6,165 nucleotides of DNA from Candidatus Zixiibacteriota bacterium (GCA_030642025.1 DAOWOO010000089.1:1-6165); one strand, 5' to 3'. Counted from the stretch's first letter, positions 1-6,077 are shown. Notes: generated by a model from the sequence alone, not told the origin. Numbers and translations are program-made.

Positions 1-89
1 ATAATCTGGATGGTATTGCATTGGATATCGATGGGATTGAACTGTAGGATGTAATTACTATGTTTAATTGCACCTGAGTAAAGCTGGAA

Positions 90-134
90 CCCACCCTCGA
101 TTCGTCCCAAGACGAATCATCGGATGGGCCACCC
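90..134 (-). repeat. Long imperfect hairpin, probable dispersed small repeat element
   Basis: Seen in sequence: 99-106 and 111-118 form a perfect 8-bp inverted repeat (GATTCGTC / GACGAATC) around a 4-base loop. Read on the minus strand, an outer stem adds CCCATCC (128-122) pairing with GGGTGGG (96-90), all Watson-Crick except one G-U wobble. The result is a two-part stem of about 15 pairs with a small internal loop. The left flank on the minus strand (134-122) reads GGGTGGCCCATCC. This architecture, with GGGTGG-type flanks around a variable hairpin, resembles small dispersed intergenic repeats that I recall from several environmental bacterial genomes; that resemblance is from memory and unverified. 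No T-tract follows on either strand, so it is not a standard intrinsic terminator, although it could stabilise or end the upstream minus-strand transcript. The subtilase-like frame reads into it and stops at 117-119. Confidence 0.5.
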
Positions 135-866
135 AGACCCTATTCCGATATCTAATATGGCAATTTCTACTATACTATCCGTTAGTACATAATCATAAGC
201 TGTCTCGAAGTCAGTGTATTCCGGATGAAGATAATACTGATCCTCTTCATAATAATAATCATCTGGCGCACCAAATAGTGATATTGGATAAAATATATCC
301 ACACTTGACTCAATTGCAAATCCATTTTCTATCAGATTATTTGCCAGAAATAGACATTGTATGGCTTTAATATCAGGAGAATCAAAAATACAAACATTTG
401 GTTGTTTAATCGAGTGATAAATGATATTAAGAGCATTGGCTGAAATAACAGAATCAATAGTATTATCAAATATCTCATTATTGAAAATGACACCAAGTCG
501 TCTGTATATGAAATATCGGACACTATCTGTCGTAACAAATGATGGATAAGCGTCCACTATACCGGTTATATTAAATAGATTGTCTATTAATATTTGAATT
601 TCCACCAATTTACTACTCTTTAGTCGGTAAATATCATTCCTTAACATGAAAGGTTGTTCTGTAATATCCAGACTTTGAACATTTGCATATAGATCGGACC
701 ACCCATTAAAATCGTCCGGATTTATTTCAACAATAATGTATTGATCATCTATAATCATATTAATCTGCTCACCATGCACATATCGATAGTAATCAGTATC
801 CGCATGTAGATAATTTGTACTTGGTATTATTAATAAAAGAAGTATGATATAATAAATATAGTGCAT
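117..866 (-). pseudogene. Truncated secreted subtilisin-like (S8) serine protease, N-terminal part only
   Basis: The 249-residue frame begins with a signal peptide: a hydrophobic run at residues 4-15 and likely cleavage after LHA (residues 20-22). A segment YYRYVHGEQ followed by beta-strand-like stretches resembles the N-terminus of secreted subtilases with pro-regions. Residues 200-214 (APDDYYYEEDQYYLH) match the substrate-like stretch that precedes the catalytic domain in many S8 proteases. Residues 232-242 (IVEIAILDIGI) match the strand carrying the catalytic Asp, so D239 would be that residue. The expected His (usually in an HP or HGT context) and Ser segments are missing: translation stops ten residues after D239, inside the hairpin repeat. 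An intact S8 protease would normally need at least 200 more residues. Start: ATG at 866, preceded by AGGAG at 874-878 with a 7-base spacer. It lies 16 bases downstream of the propeller lipoprotein's stop and is probably co-transcribed with it. It is unlikely to be an active protease. An assembly frameshift is the main alternative. The DNA is very AT-rich (for example 15 G/C in the 60 bases 421-480). Confidence 0.6.
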
Positions 867-882
867 AACATGGCTCCTGTCA

Positions 883-1980
883 TCAATCTGATCTATCTAC
901 CGGGTTAATACGTAATCGACGTACATCAGCCGGATATATTTTTATGTATTGAATTACTCTTTTGTCTGCAATTTGGATACCAATAACAGATTCGGGACCG
1001 AAGATACCATTTAGTATATACATCTGGTTCCCATCCGGTGTGAACAATACTTGACCCGGATGAAAAGGCAATTCAGTAATGATGTTATCATATTCAATAA
1101 AAGACTGAACTGTATTTGAGTTAATATAGTAAATGTCGATGAGATTTACTTCAGCGGTAGCACCGGACTTATAGCAGAACACTCTATTCATATCTGGATG
1201 CAATTCAATTGCTCCATACAGTCTCGAATGCAATTGTTGTATTTTACCAAGATTTTGAGTGTCATAGACAAGAATAACAGAGGATGTCCGAGGGTCATCC
1301 ATAAAGGCCGTTAGAATTATAAGACGATTATTAATATAATCAACCTGAGCCATAGTCGGTCTGACAGGCAGACCATCAAGTTTTAATTGAATGACACTTT
1401 TTGTTACAGATGCGGGATTACTGAAATCAAGTGTATATAAAGAATCAATATCCTCCCGATAAAAGAAGGCGCTACTGTCCGAGGTTAAGAATCCTCCCCC
1501 AAGCGTGGGCGTGGAATCCACAAAGACAAGCAATAGATCGGGAAAAGAAAAGATCGCAAAGAGTTCATTATTACTTAAGGCAAGGAATCTGTCCTGTGGA
1601 TCAAGATACAGCTTCCCGCCACCCCAGTTTTCCAGGCGGCTTACCAGTGTATTCGACGGATAGTCCTTTACCCAGGTCAATTTATCCGGGCCGTAACCAT
1701 AGGTGAATACTACCTTCGAGCCGTCATTGGAGCACAGGAGATTTTTATACGGCCACCCGTCATTCCTGATTGAATCGATTAATTCCCCGGTACGAGTGCT
1801 GATTATATACACTTCATGATGTTCAATACTGGCTTCTCCTCCCGGTCCGTAAAGCATATGATATTCCGGGATATGTTCTTCCGGTGGATTGCAGACGCAT
1901 TCCTCATCGCAGGATAAAAACAAAATGGGTATAAACAGCACTACACCGATAATTACCACAAACAGAGTAATTCTTTTCAT
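883..1980 (-). CDS. Lipoprotein with YVTN/WD-like beta-propeller repeats
   Basis: The 365-residue product begins with a lipoprotein signal: K2-R3, a hydrophobic core at residues 5-22, then FLSC with the probable lipidated Cys at 24. Two more cysteines follow at once (C28, C30). An Asp sits at +2, which in enterobacteria retains lipoproteins in the inner membrane; whether that rule holds here is unknown. The remainder carries recurring turn-plus-strand units typical of propeller blades: SNDGSKVVF (84-92), DPQDRFLAL (127-135), TSDSSAFFY (166-174), HPDMNRVFCY (261-270) and TPDGNQMYIL (314-323). These are degenerate, so the number of blades is uncertain. No catalytic motif is visible; a binding or scaffold role at the cell envelope is inference. 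Start choice: the frame stays open to 2265, but ATG 1980 has a perfect Shine-Dalgarno and begins the signal peptide, whereas the extra 95 residues look non-coding and would overlap the divergent HNH gene. The 3' half is more AT-rich than the 5' half. Confidence 0.8.
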   Translation of the reverse strand: MKRITLFVVIIGVVLFIPILFLSCDEECVCNPPEEHIPEYHMLYGPGGEASIEHHEVYIISTRTGELIDSIRNDGWPYKNLLCSNDGSKVVFTYGYGPDKLTWVKDYPSNTLVSRLENWGGGKLYLDPQDRFLALSNNELFAIFSFPDLLLVFVDSTPTLGGGFLTSDSSAFFYREDIDSLYTLDFSNPASVTKSVIQLKLDGLPVRPTMAQVDYINNRLIILTAFMDDPRTSSVILVYDTQNLGKIQQLHSRLYGAIELHPDMNRVFCYKSGATAEVNLIDIYYINSNTVQSFIEYDNIITELPFHPGQVLFTPDGNQMYILNGIFGPESVIGIQIADKRVIQYIKIYPADVRRLRINPVDRSD

Positions 1981-1985
1981 ATTTA

Positions 1986-1996
1986 ACCTCCTTTTT
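1986..1996 (-). promoter_or_regulatory. Strong Shine-Dalgarno for the propeller lipoprotein
   Basis: On the minus strand this reads AAAAAGGAGGT, with GGAGG 6 bases from the ATG at 1980. It is the best ribosome-binding site in the window and settles the internal start over the longer open frame reaching 2265. Confidence 0.85.
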
Positions 1997-2018
1997 AGGC
2001 TACGAGCGCCCGATATAT

Positions 2019-2048
2019 CTGATACTGTAATAACGTGAAAGCTGTCAG
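2019..2048 (-). promoter_or_regulatory. Candidate sigma70-type promoter for the lipoprotein/protease pair
   Basis: On the minus strand CTGACA (2048-2043, five of six bases matching TTGACA) is followed after 18 bases by TATCAG (2024-2019, four of six matching TATAAT). Transcription would start near 2012, about 30 bases before the ATG at 1980. A TTGGCA at 2057-2052 is an alternative -35, but its partner -10 is poor. Position is sensible; sequence support is modest. Confidence 0.35.
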
Positions 2049-2174
2049 TTTTGCCAAAAGAAAAATTAAGATAGTTAGGAAGAAAATAAGCTAAACCGGA
2101 TTGCCAGTCCACCGAGTCCAAAACTTGCCGGATAATAAACCCGCCCGGGCTTTTTTTCTCCCGGTATTTATATA

Positions 2175-2203
2175 TTGACATTATATCCAATAAATTGTTT
2201 AAT
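2175..2203 (+). promoter_or_regulatory. Near-consensus sigma70 promoter of the HNH-trpS-scpAB-rluB operon
   Basis: A perfect -35 TTGACA (2175-2180) is separated by exactly 17 bases from TTTAAT (2198-2203), which matches five of six bases of the -10 consensus. The surroundings are AT-rich. Predicted transcription start is near 2210, giving a leader of roughly 23 bases to the TTG at 2233 or 38 bases to the ATG at 2248. No other convincing plus-strand promoter lies between here and the end of the last complete gene, consistent with a single transcript for all five genes. Confidence 0.7.
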
Positions 2204-2247
2204 TGTAAGATTAACACCGGTTTGAGGCCGCATTGGGAAACAGCGTA

Positions 2248-2760
2248 ATGAGTTTGCTGAATCAAAATGTACTCGTCCTGAACCAGAACTATGAACCGTT
2301 TTCAGTCTGTTCGGCAAGGCGGGCGTTTATCCTTATATTTCTGGGCAAGGCGGAGATGATCGAAAAATACGACGGGGTCAAAATACGCTCGGTAACGCTG
2401 TCGTTTCCGCTTCCGTCGGTTGTCCGGCTGGGACGGTATATCCATGTGCCGCACAAGAAAATCCTTCTGACCCGTAGAAATATCCTCATCCGCGACCAGC
2501 ATACCTGCTGTTATTGCGGCTCGAAACGCGGCCCGATGACGGTCGATCATATTATCCCCAAAAACATGGGCGGCGACGATGTCTGGGAAAACCTGGTCTG
2601 CGCCTGCGAAAAATGCAACAACAAGAAGGGCGATCGCACCCCGTCCAGAGCCGGGATGAAACTTCTTAAAAAACCGACCCGCCCCAATCATATCACCTAC
2701 ATCCAGCATTTTATCGGGGTCGCCGATCAACGCTGGAAACCATATCTCTTTATGGAGTAA
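2248..2760 (+). CDS. HNH endonuclease family protein with two CxxC zinc-binding pairs
   Basis: This 170-residue protein belongs to a widespread bacterial HNH family recognised by its N-terminal NVLVLNQNYEP (residues 7-17) and its C-terminal RPNHITYIQHF and RWKPYLFM segments. The HNH core lies at about residues 84-130: C87 and C90 form the first CxxC, D100-H101 the DH of the HNH motif, N115 the central Asn, C120 and C123 the second CxxC, and N124 with the KKGDRTP tail the final part. The four cysteines should bind a structural zinc, and H101 would be the general base with a catalytic metal ion. Cellular role is not established for this family; no phage, restriction or intein context is present here. 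ATG 2248 matches the usual start just before NVLVLNQNYEP. An in-frame TTG at 2233, with GAGG at 2224-2227 and a 5-base spacer, has the better ribosome-binding site and would add five residues, so the start is uncertain. It is the first gene of the operon, 8 bases before trpS. Confidence 0.85.
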   Translation: MSLLNQNVLVLNQNYEPFSVCSARRAFILIFLGKAEMIEKYDGVKIRSVTLSFPLPSVVRLGRYIHVPHKKILLTRRNILIRDQHTCCYCGSKRGPMTVDHIIPKNMGGDDVWENLVCACEKCNNKKGDRTPSRAGMKLLKKPTRPNHITYIQHFIGVADQRWKPYLFME

Positions 2761-2768
2761 TTATACAA

Positions 2769-3749
2769 GTGAAGGAAACAATTTTATCCGGCATGCAGCC
2801 GTCGGGCGAACTGCATATTGGCAATCTCGAATGTGCGCTTAGAAACTGGGCCCGGCTTCAGGACGATTACAATATGTACTGCTGCATTGTCGACTGGCAT
2901 ACCCTGACGGCCGACTATAAAGAAACCGGCGTTTTAAAAGAGCGGGTTTACCAGATGGCTGTCGATTATATGTCCGCCGGGCTGGATCCGGAAAAATGCG
3001 CCATTTTCGTGCAGTCCGATGTCAAAGAGCATGCCGAACTTCACCTGATATTTTCCATGCTGATAACTGTCCCGACTCTGACCCGTCTGCCCACTTTTGT
3101 GGAGAAACAGGAACAGAAAGGGCTCGACAGTTACGGCTTTCTGGGCTACCCGGTTCTTCAGGCGGCCGATATATGTATCTACAATGCCCACAAGGTTCCG
3201 GTCGGAAAAGACCAGGAAAAACATATCTGGCTGGCCGCTGATATCGCCAAAAGGTTTAATAATACCTACGGGGAAACCTTTATCGAACCGAAGGTGCTCC
3301 TGACTCCGATTCCGCTGATTCCGGGGACCGATAATCGCAAGATGTCGAAATCTTACAATAACCATCTCCCGATTGCCGCCACCGAAGAGGACACAACAGC
3401 GCGGCTGAAAAAGATGTATACCGATCCGGAGAAACTTCGCAAGAACGATCCCGGCCACCCGGAAAAATGCCCTGTTTTCCAGTTGCACCGGATTTACACC
3501 CCGGGCGCCGAGAATGATATCGCCCCGCCGTGCCGCACCGGGGAGCTGGGATGTGTCGAGTGTAAGCAGAAACTGGCTGCAAATATGAATAATTCTCTCA
3601 GACCGATACGTGAAAAAAGGGTTGAACTTGAAAAACAACCTGATTATATCTGGGATGTATTAAAGGACGGCGGCAACCGGGCGAGAAAGACGGCGCAGGA
3701 AGTCATGGAAAAAGTCCGCACCGCCATGAAGATGAAGTACTGGAAATGA
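2769..3749 (+). CDS. trpS: Tryptophanyl-tRNA synthetase, probable [4Fe-4S]-binding type
   Basis: This cytoplasmic class I enzyme activates tryptophan with ATP and charges tRNA-Trp; it normally acts as a homodimer. The 326-residue length fits bacterial TrpRS. Signatures are SGMQPSGELHIGN at the N-terminus (residues 7-19, with the HIGH-type motif HIGN at 16-19), GTDNRKMSKS (186-195, with KMSKS at 191-195) and the Rossmann-core stretch GYPVLQAADICIYNAHKVPVG (126-146). Unusual for the family at large, C234, C255, C262 and C265 form C-x20-C-x6-C-x2-C in the anticodon-recognition region. This closely resembles the C-x22-C-x6-C-x2-C motif that holds a [4Fe-4S] cluster in Thermotoga maritima TrpRS. 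Iron-sulfur binding here is inference from that match. Start is GTG 2769, which begins right at the conserved N-terminus; a GGAG at 2754-2757 overlaps the end of the HNH gene with an 11-base spacer. The stop overlaps the scpA start. Confidence 0.97.
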   Translation: MKETILSGMQPSGELHIGNLECALRNWARLQDDYNMYCCIVDWHTLTADYKETGVLKERVYQMAVDYMSAGLDPEKCAIFVQSDVKEHAELHLIFSMLITVPTLTRLPTFVEKQEQKGLDSYGFLGYPVLQAADICIYNAHKVPVGKDQEKHIWLAADIAKRFNNTYGETFIEPKVLLTPIPLIPGTDNRKMSKSYNNHLPIAATEEDTTARLKKMYTDPEKLRKNDPGHPEKCPVFQLHRIYTPGAENDIAPPCRTGELGCVECKQKLAANMNNSLRPIREKRVELEKQPDYIWDVLKDGGNRARKTAQEVMEKVRTAMKMKYWK

Positions 3750-4534
3750 CAAACGGAACAGGTTTTATCAAGGAAAATTATTCGGTCGATCTGGAGGTCT
3801 TTCATGGGCCGCTCGATCTGCTTTTATACCTCATCAAGAAGGATGAGATAGACATTTACGATATTCCGATTGCTCGGATCACCGAGCAGTACATGAATTA
3901 TATCGAAATGATGAAGATACTCAATCTTGAGCTGGCCGGTGAGTATATACTGGTGGCCGCCACGCTTATCCGAATCAAGGCTAAACTGCTTCTACCGCAA
4001 GAGAGTGTTGACGGCGAAGAGTTTGATCCGCGTCAGGAACTGGTAGCGGCGCTTCTGGAATACAAGAAATTCAAAGAAGCCGGCGATATCCTTCGGGAAA
4101 AGAGACTTCTTGAAGAACGGGTTTTTGTCCCGCCGCCGGCGGACGGTGAATTCAACCGGGCTAAAATAGTGGTCCGGGATAATACCACATTATATGATAT
4201 GCTGGAGGCTTTCAAAGATGTCCTGGAACGGATCGGAAAGGATCAGTTCTATGAAATAGAACCGGAGGATATGACCGTTGAAGATCGGATTCTTCGGGTT
4301 CTGGAGGTTCTGAATAATCGTGAATCGGTTACCTTCCAGGAGCTCTTTGCAGATATTCCGCGCAAAATAGTTGCGATTTTGACGTTTATTGCAATCCTGG
4401 AGTTAACCCGGATTCATCGTATTACCATTCGTCAATCCTTGCCGTTTTCGGAGCTTCGCGTTTATCGCGGCGATCAGTACGACAGCTCGCAACCGGCAGT
4501 TGAGTTCATAAAACAAATGCATTTGAAGCAATGA
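3746..4534 (+). CDS. scpA: Segregation and condensation protein A (kleisin subunit of SMC-ScpAB)
   Basis: ScpA is the kleisin that bridges the two SMC heads and binds ScpB, forming the bacterial condensin that organises and segregates the chromosome. The N-terminal signature is clear: VDLEVFHGPLDLLLYLIKK (residues 14-32), then DIYDIPIARITEQYMNYI (36-53) and EYILVAATLIRIKAKLLLP (66-84), the helices that contact the SMC neck. A charged linker (about 85-170) leads to a C-terminal winged helix (about 175-240, ending in ITIRQSLPFSELRVYRG) that would bind the SMC head. The 262-residue length is usual. ATG 3746 overlaps the trpS stop as ATGA, and there is no good independent Shine-Dalgarno, so translation is probably coupled to trpS. 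scpB follows 11 bases downstream. No smc gene is in the window. Confidence 0.96.
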   Translation: MTNGTGFIKENYSVDLEVFHGPLDLLLYLIKKDEIDIYDIPIARITEQYMNYIEMMKILNLELAGEYILVAATLIRIKAKLLLPQESVDGEEFDPRQELVAALLEYKKFKEAGDILREKRLLEERVFVPPPADGEFNRAKIVVRDNTTLYDMLEAFKDVLERIGKDQFYEIEPEDMTVEDRILRVLEVLNNRESVTFQELFADIPRKIVAILTFIAILELTRIHRITIRQSLPFSELRVYRGDQYDSSQPAVEFIKQMHLKQ

Positions 4535-4545
4535 CAGGATAGGTC

Positions 4546-5319
4546 ATGAATTTAAACGGAAATCACCTGCCGACCATTGAGGCATTGATATTGTCATCGC
4601 CGGAACCGCTTCCGGCGGGAAAAATCGCCGATCTGATAGAAAATTTGACAGTCAGCGATGTCACCCGGGTTGTAGACCGGCTAAATGAATCATATGTCAA
4701 CAGCCAATCCTCTTTCCGCATCCGTGAGATCGCCGGCGGTTACCAGGTTTACATCACCCGCGAGTATGCCCCGCTTGTCGAGGAGCTTTATGTCAGGCGG
4801 CGAAGTACCCGTCTGTCGCGGGCCGCTCTGGAGACCCTGGCCATTATTGCTTACCGTCAGCCGGTTACCAAGACGGATATCGAGATGATACGCGGGGTAT
4901 CTTCCGATTCGGCCATTCATACCTTAATGGAGAAAAAACTACTGACCCTGGCCGGACGGGCTCAGACAGTCGGGCGGCCGCTTCTGTATAAAACGACCGA
5001 TGGATTTTTGAAATATTTCAATTTGAATTCACTCGAAGATCTGCCGAGGATGGAGGAAATCGAGGAGCTTTTGACGGGAAAGGAACCGGACACACAGCCG
5101 TCGCTTCCACTGGGGCCCTTTGTCGGCACCGTTCCGATCGAGATTAACCTGGGCAATCGCGCGAACCTGAAATTATCCGAAACCGCTGATATTCCTTCCC
5201 CGGCGAAAGCGGACACTCCCCATAATGAGACGCCTATTCCGGCAATCGAAACAGATGAGGAAGGTGATACTTCGACAACGGCAGTTGTCGGCGAGGAAGA
5301 AAATCGGCAGGATATGTAA
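4546..5319 (+). CDS. scpB: Segregation and condensation protein B (kite subunit of SMC-ScpAB)
   Basis: ScpB dimerises and binds the middle of ScpA in the SMC-ScpAB condensin. Two tandem winged-helix domains are evident: the first at about residues 8-85 (HLPTIEALILSSPEPLPAGKI then FRIREIAGGYQVYITREY), the second at about 86-165 with the family hallmarks LSRAALETLAIIAYRQPVTK (90-109), IEMIRGVSSDSAIHTLMEK (112-130), GRPLLYKTTDGFLKYF (143-158) and SLEDLP (162-167). At 257 residues it is longer than many ScpB proteins because of a tail from about residue 180. The tail is rich in Pro, Thr, Asp and Glu, ends EEENRQDM, and looks disordered. Start ATG 4546 has AGGA at 4536-4539 with a 6-base spacer. 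A perfect hairpin lies in the coding sequence 53 bases after the start codon begins. Confidence 0.95.
   Translation: MNLNGNHLPTIEALILSSPEPLPAGKIADLIENLTVSDVTRVVDRLNESYVNSQSSFRIREIAGGYQVYITREYAPLVEELYVRRRSTRLSRAALETLAIIAYRQPVTKTDIEMIRGVSSDSAIHTLMEKKLLTLAGRAQTVGRPLLYKTTDGFLKYFNLNSLEDLPRMEEIEELLTGKEPDTQPSLPLGPFVGTVPIEINLGNRANLKLSETADIPSPAKADTPHNETPIPAIETDEEGDTSTTAVVGEEENRQDM
4598..4617 (+). other. Perfect 8-bp hairpin within the start of scpB
   Basis: CGCCGGAA (4598-4605) and TTCCGGCG (4610-4617) are exact reverse complements around the 4-base loop CCGC. The stem is GC-rich and falls within codons 18-24 of scpB, encoding part of SSPEPLPAG. It could fold in the mRNA and slow early elongation or mark a processing site. 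It could equally be a by-product of Pro/Ala codons. No T-tract follows. Confidence 0.4.
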
Positions 5320-5344
5320 AAGCACATGCCTGAGTCTCGGCGGC

Positions 5345-5349
5345 AGGGA
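5345..5349 (+). promoter_or_regulatory. Ribosome-binding site supporting a TTG start for the pseudouridine synthase
   Basis: AGGGA lies 8 bases before TTG 5358. In the same frame the only possible codons between the upstream stop (TGA 5331-5333) and this TTG are ATT, ATC and ATA, so TTG is the best initiation codon. Confidence 0.5.
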
Positions 5350-5357
5350 TTATCATA

Positions 5358-6077
5358 TTGATAAGGATTAATAAGTATCTTTCACAATGCGGTGTAACTT
5401 CGCGGCGGGGGGCCGATCAGTTGATTGCGAAGGGTAAGGTGACGGTCAACGACACTACCATCGAAGGTCCCGGGCTTATCATAGATGAAGAAAAAGATAC
5501 TATCAAGGTAAACGGCACGATTGTCACCCTGGTAAAGGAAAAATACTATATTCTGTTGAACAAACCGGCCAATGTCCTGACCACCCTGCATGATCCGTTC
5601 CGGCGCAAAACAGTGATGCATTTTACACGCAAAGTTCCTTCACGAGTTTACCCGGTCGGCCGGCTGGATTACGATACCGATGGAGCGCTGGTTCTGACCA
5701 ATGACGGTGATCTGGCCTATCGTCTGGCTCACCCCAAGTACGGGATAAAAAAGAGATATCATGCTATTGTAAAAGGTATGTTTACGAAAGAAGCGGCACA
5801 GAAAATCGCCGACGGCATAAAGCTGACCGACGGGCATATTGGCCGGGCCGAAGCAAAGCTTTTAATGTCAACCGGACATACCTCCCGGGTGGAGCTGACT
5901 CTCACCGAGGGCCATAAACGCGAAGTGAAACAACTATTGAAATCGGTCGGGTATCCCTTGAAAACTCTCCGGCGGGTCGAATATGCCGGGCTTCGGCTGG
6001 CGGGCCTGAGGGCGGGCCGCTGGCGTTATATCAATCATCGCGAAATAAGACATCTGATGGATCTGGAGGGGTTATAG
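5358..6077 (+). CDS. rluB: Ribosomal large subunit pseudouridine synthase B-type (RsuA/RluB/E/F family)
   Basis: The enzyme isomerises a specific uridine of rRNA to pseudouridine. An N-terminal S4 RNA-binding domain spans about residues 1-60 (IRINKYLSQCGVTSRRGADQLI at 2-23). The catalytic domain follows: LLNKPANVLTTL (66-77), PVGRLDYDTDGALVLTNDGDLA (99-120) with the catalytic Asp expected at D104, KRYHAIVKG (132-140) and the family motif LTEGHKREVKQLLKSVGYP (182-200). The 239-residue length is typical. RluB modifies 23S rRNA near the peptidyl-transferase centre in E. coli. Assignment to RluB rather than RsuA, RluE or RluF rests on the scpA-scpB-rluB gene order seen in many bacteria, not on a residue that decides it. 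Translation starts at TTG 5358, with 38 bases between the scpB stop and this start. Confidence 0.93.
   Translation: MIRINKYLSQCGVTSRRGADQLIAKGKVTVNDTTIEGPGLIIDEEKDTIKVNGTIVTLVKEKYYILLNKPANVLTTLHDPFRRKTVMHFTRKVPSRVYPVGRLDYDTDGALVLTNDGDLAYRLAHPKYGIKKRYHAIVKGMFTKEAAQKIADGIKLTDGHIGRAEAKLLMSTGHTSRVELTLTEGHKREVKQLLKSVGYPLKTLRRVEYAGLRLAGLRAGRWRYINHREIRHLMDLEGL

Noticed and set aside
3..47. Plus-strand frame reading NLDGIALDIDGIEL and ending at TAG 45-47, possibly the C-terminus of an upstream convergent gene.
   Set aside because: Only 14 residues are visible, with no recognisable family; chance open frame cannot be excluded.
139..180. Continuation of the subtilase in another frame across the break, restoring an HP-containing segment (AHPMIR) after the Asp motif.
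   Set aside because: That frame hits a TAA within about 22 codons and the sequence after HP does not look like the S8 family. The HP falls within the repeat, so a single frameshift does not rescue a protease.
68..370. 100-codon plus-strand open frame antisense to the subtilase fragment.
   Set aside because: It crosses the hairpin repeat and is antisense to a frame with clear protease similarity. It has no ribosome-binding site and its translation resembles no protein family.
2141..2160. GCCCGGGC palindrome (2143-2150) followed by seven T, looking like an intrinsic terminator on the plus strand.
   Set aside because: The palindrome cannot fold with a proper loop; the best local stem is 3 bp. 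There is also no plus-strand gene upstream to terminate.
1981..2265. N-terminal extension of the propeller frame up to 2265, adding 95 residues.
   Set aside because: It would overlap the HNH gene start and both promoters; the internal ATG 1980 has a near-perfect Shine-Dalgarno and directly begins a lipoprotein signal peptide.
2302..2730. Long minus-strand open frames opposite the HNH gene, with similar ones opposite trpS (2934-3638) and scpB (4962-5327).
   Set aside because: All lie antisense to genes with strong family signatures, have no recognisable motifs, and follow from the codon bias of the real genes.
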